Shown here one piece after another: positions 59,666-64,000 of a stretch of 64,000 nucleotides of DNA. The translations under genes were made by a program, and so were the position numbers. Positions within the stretch are counted from its first letter, which is position 1. Every line of letters begins with the position of its first letter. The stretch is from Methylocystis sp. (lineage in GTDB: Bacteria; Pseudomonadota; Alphaproteobacteria; Rhizobiales; Beijerinckiaceae), in contig NZ_JAKFWS010000016.1 of assembly GCF_021731785.1 (NCBI RefSeq), forward strand, positions 82,765 through 146,764, written 5' to 3'. Under the pieces are notes generated by a model, which saw nothing but the letters and a program-made list of their open reading frames with translations, was not told the origin of the DNA and searched no databases.

Positions 59666-61633
59666 ATGATCGTTGAGACAGGACATTATGCGCTTGTTCT
59701 GGCGCTGGCGCTGGCGGTGGCGCAATTCGCGATTCCCTTCATCGGCGCCCGATTGAACGACGCCGGGCTGATGCGGGTCGCGCGGCCAACGGCGATCACG
59801 CAACTCTTGTTCGTCGCGCTGTCCTACGGCGCGCTGACCTACGCCCATGTCGTTTCCGACTTCTCGCTCGTCAACGTCATCGAGAACTCCCATTCGCTGA
59901 AGCCGTTCATCTATAAAATCTCCGGCGTCTGGGGGAACCACGAAGGCTCGATGTTGCTGTGGGTGCTTGTCCTCTCGCTTTGCGGCGCGTTGATCGCGAT
60001 TTTTTCGAACGCGATGTCGGACAGGCTGCGTGCTGACGCGCTCGCCGTGCAGGGCCTGCTCGGCGCGGCGTTTCTGCTCTTTATTCTGCAGACCTCGAAT
60101 CCTTTCGCGCGCGTCGCGCCGGCGCCGTGGGAAGGCCGCGATCTCAATCCGATTCTGCAGGACCCTGGCCTCGCGATCCATCCGCCGCTGCTCTATCTCG
60201 GCTATGTCGGCTTTTCGATCGTGTTTTCTTTCGCCGCCGCGGCGCTCATTGGCGGACGCATCGACGCCGCCTGGGCGCGGGTCATTCGCCCCTGGACGCT
60301 CTTCGCTTGGATCGCGCTGACGCTCGGCATCGCGATGGGGTCGTATTGGGCCTATTACACGCTCGGCTGGGGCGGCTTCTGGTTCTGGGATCCGGTCGAG
60401 AACGCCTCGCTGATGCCCTGGATCGCCGGCACAGCGCTCGTGCACAGCGCCGCCGTGATGGAAAAGCGCGAGGCGCTGAAGGTCTGGACGATCTTTCTCG
60501 CGATTCTGGCCTTTTCGCTCTCTCTGCTCGGCACGTTTCTCGTGCGCTCCGGCGTGCTCACCTCGGTGCACGCCTTCGCCAGCGATCCCGACCGCGGCGT
60601 GTTCATCCTCGCCATTCTGGTCTTCTTCATCGGCGGCGCTCTTGCGCTCTTTGCGCTGCGCGCCAGCGCGCTGCCCATCGGCGGCCTGTTTTCGCCGATC
60701 TCGCGCGAAGGGGCGCTCGTCCTCAACAATCTGCTGCTTTCGGCGTGCTGCGCCACCGTCGTCGTCGGCACGCTCTATCCGCTGGCGCTCGAAGCGATCA
60801 CCGGCGAGAAGATTTCCGTCGGCGCGCCTTTCTTCAACACCGTGCTGATCCCCATCGCGCTGCCGCTCGCCTTGCTGATGCCGATCGGCCAGATGCTCTC
60901 CTGGAAGCGCGGCGATCTTGCCGCCGCCTTGCAACGGCTGCGCGTCGCTTTCGTCGCCGGCGTTCTGGCGGCGGCCGCATTCGGCGCCTGGTATGGAACG
61001 CCATTTCTCTCAATTGTCACCGCCGGAATCGCGATCTATCTCGTTGTCGGCGCCTTGAGCGATCTTGCTTTACGCGCGCGGGGCGGATCGGGACGCCCAA
61101 GCCTGAAGCGGCTCGCCGGCCTGCCGCTATCCGCCTTCGGCACATCGTTCGCTCACGCCGGCATGGGGCTGACGCTGCTTGGGCTCGCCGCGACGGGCTG
61201 GGGCGTCGAAACCATCGTGGCGATGAAGCCGTTAAGCTTTTACGATGTCGGTCCCTTTCAGATCGGCGTCGAATCCGTGTCGCCGCGCCAGGGGCCGAAT
61301 TATTCGGAAGTCTACGCGGTGATGGCGGTGCGCAAGGACGGCGCGACGCTCGCGACGATCGAGCCGGCGAAGCGTTTCTATCAGGCGCGGCGCATGGCGC
61401 GCTCGGAGGCGGGTATCGCAACCCTCGGTCTTGGCCAGGTCTATGCGGCGATCGGCGAGTCGCATGAGGACGGCACGATCGACGCGCGGCTGTATTGGAA
61501 GCCGCTGGTGACGCTGATCTGGATCGGCGCGCTCATCATGGCCTTTGGCGGCGCGTTGTCGCTCGCCGACCGGCGCCTGCGCATCGGCGTCGCCCGCCGC
61601 GCCGCCGCGCCGGCTCTGGAGCCCGCGGAATGA
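59666..61633 (+). CDS. ccmF: Haem lyase CcmF
   Basis: 655-residue membrane protein with about 14 helices, from ATG 59666 ([14 protein letters not shown]); the open frame to 59528 reads through the repeat and is not used. Hallmarks: [13 protein letters not shown], the haem-handling WWD-type domain [17 protein letters not shown], and conserved histidines in LVHSAAVM. It joins haem from CcmE to cytochrome cysteines. It overlaps the first possible ccmH start by four bases (ATGA). Confidence 0.95.
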   Translation: MIVETGHYALVLALALAVAQFAIPFIGARLNDAGLMRVARPTAITQLLFVALSYGALTYAHVVSDFSLVNVIENSHSLKPFIYKISGVWGNHEGSMLLWVLVLSLCGALIAIFSNAMSDRLRADALAVQGLLGAAFLLFILQTSNPFARVAPAPWEGRDLNPILQDPGLAIHPPLLYLGYVGFSIVFSFAAAALIGGRIDAAWARVIRPWTLFAWIALTLGIAMGSYWAYYTLGWGGFWFWDPVENASLMPWIAGTALVHSAAVMEKREALKVWTIFLAILAFSLSLLGTFLVRSGVLTSVHAFASDPDRGVFILAILVFFIGGALALFALRASALPIGGLFSPISREGALVLNNLLLSACCATVVVGTLYPLALEAITGEKISVGAPFFNTVLIPIALPLALLMPIGQMLSWKRGDLAAALQRLRVAFVAGVLAAAAFGAWYGTPFLSIVTAGIAIYLVVGALSDLALRARGGSGRPSLKRLAGLPLSAFGTSFAHAGMGLTLLGLAATGWGVETIVAMKPLSFYDVGPFQIGVESVSPRQGPNYSEVYAVMAVRKDGATLATIEPAKRFYQARRMARSEAGIATLGLGQVYAAIGESHEDGTIDARLYWKPLVTLIWIGALIMAFGGALSLADRRLRIGVARRAAAPALEPAE

Positions 61634-61665
61634 GCGACGATTTTGGCTTCGGCCAATCCCCCAAG

Positions 61666-61797
61666 CCCCTCACCTCCCCTCTCCCCGTTTTCACGGGGAG
61701 AGGGGTCATCAGCGCATCGCGTATGCGATCGGCCTTGCGGCGCGGCGCGGGCCGCCTCCTTGCCCCGCTTGCGGGGAGAGGTGAGTTGAGGGGCCGG
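61666..61797. repeat. Hairpin repeat lying within the 5' end of the ccmH frame
   Basis: It begins with CCCCTCACC and ends with GTGAGTTGAGGGG, with a perfect 12-base stem CCCCTCTCCCCG / CGGGGAGAGGGG (61676-61705) and a second GCCCCGC / GCGGGG stem (about 61762-61775). The whole repeat is open in the ccmH reading frame and would add about 56 residues if translated from ATG 61630. Confidence 0.8.
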
Positions 61798-62283
61798 GTG
61801 TTTGAGCTCCGACTTGCCTCCTTTCTCTTCACCCTTTTCTTGCCCTTGCTGGCCAATGCGGTCACGCCAGCCGAAATGCTGGCCGATCCGGCGCTCGAAG
61901 CGCGGGCGCGGGCGATCGCCACGGAGCTGCGCTGCCTGGTCTGCCAAAACCAGTCGATCGACGATTCCGACGCTTCGCTTGCCAAGGATCTGCGCGTGCT
62001 GGTGCGCGAAAAGCTCAAGGAGGGGATGAGCGATGCCGAGGTGCGCGACTTCATCCATGCCCGTTACGGCGATTTCGTGCTGTTGCGGCCGCCGATGAAG
62101 CCCGGCACGCTGTTGCTGTGGAGCGCGCCGCTGATTGCGCTTCTGGCCGGCGCCGCCACCGTCTGGATGGCGGTCCGGCGACGGTCGAGCGTCGCCGCTG
62201 CGCCCGCCGAAGCGCTCAGCGCAGAGGAGCGCGCGCGGCTGAAAGCGCTCGGCGTGTCAGACTCGGACACGTCACAGAGCTGA
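61798..62283 (+). CDS. ccmH: Cytochrome c maturation thiol-reductase CcmH
   Basis: 161 residues from GTG 61798, which has GAGGGG four bases upstream and begins right before the signal peptide [20 protein letters not shown]. The frame is open back to ATG 61630, which overlaps the ccmF stop, but those 56 codons are repeat DNA and would put a long tail before the signal peptide. Redox site [10 protein letters not shown] near residue 41-47 (from the GTG) reduces apocytochrome disulfides; one membrane helix (about 100-122) follows. Normal CcmH length supports the GTG start, though insertion of a repeat into a once-coupled start is likely. Confidence 0.88.
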   Translation: MFELRLASFLFTLFLPLLANAVTPAEMLADPALEARARAIATELRCLVCQNQSIDDSDASLAKDLRVLVREKLKEGMSDAEVRDFIHARYGDFVLLRPPMKPGTLLLWSAPLIALLAGAATVWMAVRRRSSVAAAPAEALSAEERARLKALGVSDSDTSQS

Positions 62284-62363
62284 CCCCTATCCAACGCGCT
62301 TGCGCTGGCCTATAGGGGCGGGACAGTTCCCGCCGCCCCGGCGCCCCCATCAAGGAGCGGACC

Positions 62364-62612
62364 ATGGCCCAGCATTCCACGCCCCATTTCCACAATCAGC
62401 CCGGCGTCGCGCAGATCAGGATCGGTGCCAAGGAATTCATGTGCATCGGCGCGCTGCCGCCCTTCGACCATCCGCATGTCTATATCGACATGGGCGCGTC
62501 GAATGAGGCCGTCTGTCCCTATTGTTCGACGCATTACGTTTACGATTCCGCGCTGCGCGGCGGCGCCGACCCGGCCGAATGCGTCTATCGCGCCACGCAA
62601 GACGCTGCCTGA
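62364..62612 (+). CDS. Zinc-finger protein of the complex I NDUFS6 type
   Basis: 82-residue protein of the CHCC zinc-finger family. Metal ligands: FMCIGALPPFDHPHVY and AVCPYCSTHYVY (one Cys, a His, two Cys). In alphaproteobacteria this small protein is a supernumerary subunit of NADH dehydrogenase, homologous to mitochondrial NDUFS6. It starts after AAGGAGCG. Upstream (62284-62318) CCCCTAT and ATAGGGG form a dyad. Confidence 0.85.
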   Translation: MAQHSTPHFHNQPGVAQIRIGAKEFMCIGALPPFDHPHVYIDMGASNEAVCPYCSTHYVYDSALRGGADPAECVYRATQDAA

Positions 62613-62625
62613 CCGACGATAGCGG

Positions 62626-63813
62626 GTGAGCGCGCCGATCCTCATCGCCGGCGCTGGCATTGGCGGCCTCGCCGCGGCTCTGTCGCTGGCGCGCGCAGGG
62701 AAGCGGGTGCTGGTTTTCGAGCGCGCCGGCCGGATCGAGGAGATCGGCGCCGGACTGCAGATCGCGCCGAACGCCGGGCGAATTCTCTCCAAGCTCGGGC
62801 TTGAGCCGGCTCTCGCCGCCGTCGCCCTGGAGCCGCAAGCCATAAACATCCGCCGCGGGCGCGACGGCGCCGTTCTGGCGCGGCTTGACCTTTGCGACGC
62901 CTCGTCCCGCTGGGGCGCGCCGTTCCGGCTGTTCCACCGCGCCGATCTGCAGGGCGCGCTGCTGCAGGCGGCGCTGGACAATCCGCAAACGCATGTCCGC
63001 TCGGGCGCCCGCGTCGGCGATTTCGAGGCGAGCGCGCGGGGCGTACGCATTCGCCTGCACACGCAGGACGGCGTCGAGGAGATCGAAGCGGCGGGGTTAG
63101 TGGGCGCCGATGGCGTGCGGTCGAGCGTGCGCGCCCATCTCGTCCCTTCCGAGCGCGACGCGCCCTCTTATTCCGGCTGCGTCGCCTGGCGCGCGACGCT
63201 GCCCGCCGGGAATGTTCCGAAAGCGCTTCGCGCCCGCGAGTCAAACCTCTGGCTGCTGCCGGGCGCCCATGTCGTTCACTATCCGCTGCGCGACGGCTCA
63301 ATAATCAACGCCGTCGTGATCATCGAAGAGCCGCCGGAGGCCGAGGATGCCCATTCGAGCCTGTCGCTTGAAGGCGCGGAGCTCGCGCGCCGCTTTGCGC
63401 GCCGTCGGGCGGCGCCCGCACTGCGCGAATTGATCGAAGCCGGCGCCTCCTGGCGGCATTGGCCGCTTTTTACGCGGCCAGCGCTGCGACAATGGACGCG
63501 GGGGCCGGTGACGCTGCTCGGCGACGCCGCGCATCCGATGGTCCCGTTTCTGGCGCAGGGCGCCGCTCAGGCGATCGAAGACGCCGATGCGCTCGGCGAA
63601 GCGTTCATGCGATTAGGCGCGACCGTCGAGACTGCCTTCGCCGCCTATGAAGGCGTTCGAATTTCCCGCGCGGAGCAGGTCGTGCGCGCCTCCCGTCGCC
63701 AGGGCGCCTACTTCCATATGAGCGGACTGCCGGCCGCCGCCCGCAATCTCGCGATTCGCACGCTCGGCGGAGCCGGCATGCTCAAACGCAACGCTTGGCT
63801 CTACCGAGTTTAA
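62626..63813 (+). CDS. FAD-dependent monooxygenase, UbiH / salicylate hydroxylase-like
   Basis: 395 residues from GTG 62626, 13 bases after the zinc-finger gene. FAD loop ILIAGAGIGGLAAALSLARAG, NAD(P)H/FAD motif GADGVRSSVRAHL, and GDAAHPMVPFLAQGAAQAIEDADAL. This group hydroxylates aromatic rings; close relatives act on salicylate, 3-hydroxybenzoate or related acids, and others on ubiquinone precursors. Substrate not readable. No ring-cleavage genes are adjacent. Confidence 0.85.
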   Translation: MSAPILIAGAGIGGLAAALSLARAGKRVLVFERAGRIEEIGAGLQIAPNAGRILSKLGLEPALAAVALEPQAINIRRGRDGAVLARLDLCDASSRWGAPFRLFHRADLQGALLQAALDNPQTHVRSGARVGDFEASARGVRIRLHTQDGVEEIEAAGLVGADGVRSSVRAHLVPSERDAPSYSGCVAWRATLPAGNVPKALRARESNLWLLPGAHVVHYPLRDGSIINAVVIIEEPPEAEDAHSSLSLEGAELARRFARRRAAPALRELIEAGASWRHWPLFTRPALRQWTRGPVTLLGDAAHPMVPFLAQGAAQAIEDADALGEAFMRLGATVETAFAAYEGVRISRAEQVVRASRRQGAYFHMSGLPAAARNLAIRTLGGAGMLKRNAWLYRV

Positions 63814-63914
63814 TCTCGCCTTACCTTATACCGATCCCCATTGAAGCAGACTCATTGGGTCTTCACGAATCGTCTTTCGTCTGATTCTAGTTGGCGAACT
63901 CCAGGGGGTTCGCC

Positions 63915-64000
63915 ATGGCGGCTGCGATTGGACTGCGGGAAGACTTTGACGCGGATGCGCTTCGGGCGATTGCGAAGCGCGCGAAAGATGGGCCTCAGGC
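63915..64000 (+). mobile_element. Start of an IS630-type transposase, cut by window end
   Basis: From ATG 63915 the frame encodes MAAAIGLREDFDADALRAIA followed by KRAKDG and runs off the window. The pattern (R.DFD...LR.LAKR.KDG.QARRLLAL) is the N terminus of IS630-family transposases frequent in Rhizobiales. The AT-rich DNA just upstream (about 63825-63895) probably contains the IS left end. Confidence 0.75.

Noticed and set aside
59570..60934. 454-codon leftward frame opposite ccmF
   Set aside because: Arg/Asp/His-rich antisense shadow of a clear membrane protein.
60127..61467. 446-codon rightward frame within ccmF
   Set aside because: Shifted frame of ccmF, arginine-rich, no motifs.

Overview
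The window is about 62-63% GC and its housekeeping genes are typical of an alphaproteobacterium of the Rhizobiales/Hyphomicrobiales. Evidence includes the order hisB-DUF2628-hisH-hisA-hisF-hisE-coaA, hslV-hslU, DivK, DUF4167 and DUF2794 proteins, a full cycHJKL-type cytochrome c maturation operon and SorAB-type sulfite oxidase. A methylotroph or methanotroph of the Methylocystis/Methylosinus type is plausible, but no diagnostic gene is present, so the genus is a guess.

Layout. 1-3700: the 3' end of dapE, a palindromic repeat, an unknown lipoprotein, an unknown membrane-anchored coiled-coil protein, and a gene-poor stretch that holds an apparent scpB 3' relic. 3714-16324: an acyl-activation block. 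It starts with a three-domain ACP / fatty acyl-AMP ligase / PlsC acyltransferase protein and a FadD-type ligase. A polX gene broken by one frameshift follows. Then comes a tightly coupled set: acetyl-CoA-synthetase-like ligase, 2-oxoacid dehydrogenase E1alpha, E1beta, E2 and a stand-alone acyl carrier protein, with a four-base stop/start overlap at every junction. A ROK-type sugar kinase follows. 16310-22007: an SbmA/YddA-like ABC exporter, divergent from a GH3 beta-glucosidase and a GH13 alpha-glucosidase, with a strong dyad in the shared promoter region.

22008-28436 is accessory and decayed. It contains an ABC ATPase scrap, a DUF2778 (Tlde1-like) membrane protein, an intact sorA-sorB pair, and then a graveyard of an IS256-type transposase, a FUSC transporter tail, a phage terminase tail, an HTH-protein tail and a frameshifted serine recombinase. 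The graveyard ends at tRNA-Ala(GGC). One small intact hydrophobic peptide gene sits inside it.

28437-63813 is mostly conserved core. It contains divK; glcDEF (glycolate oxidase); trpS; hslUV; a UbiC-like exported protein; the histidine genes and coaA; a CPA1 antiporter; clpB; a MOSC protein; a DUF4167 protein; prmC; htpG; a DUF2794 protein; a D-amino-acid dehydrogenase; purB; a DUF2721 protein; an ATPase with an in-frame stop; ccmI-ccmE-ccmF-ccmH; a complex I zinc-finger subunit; and an FAD monooxygenase. The window ends in the first codons of an IS630-type transposase.

Several families of short inverted-repeat elements lie between genes, mostly at convergent 3' ends, and one is read into the 5' part of ccmH. 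All family assignments come from reading motifs by eye; no database search was run.
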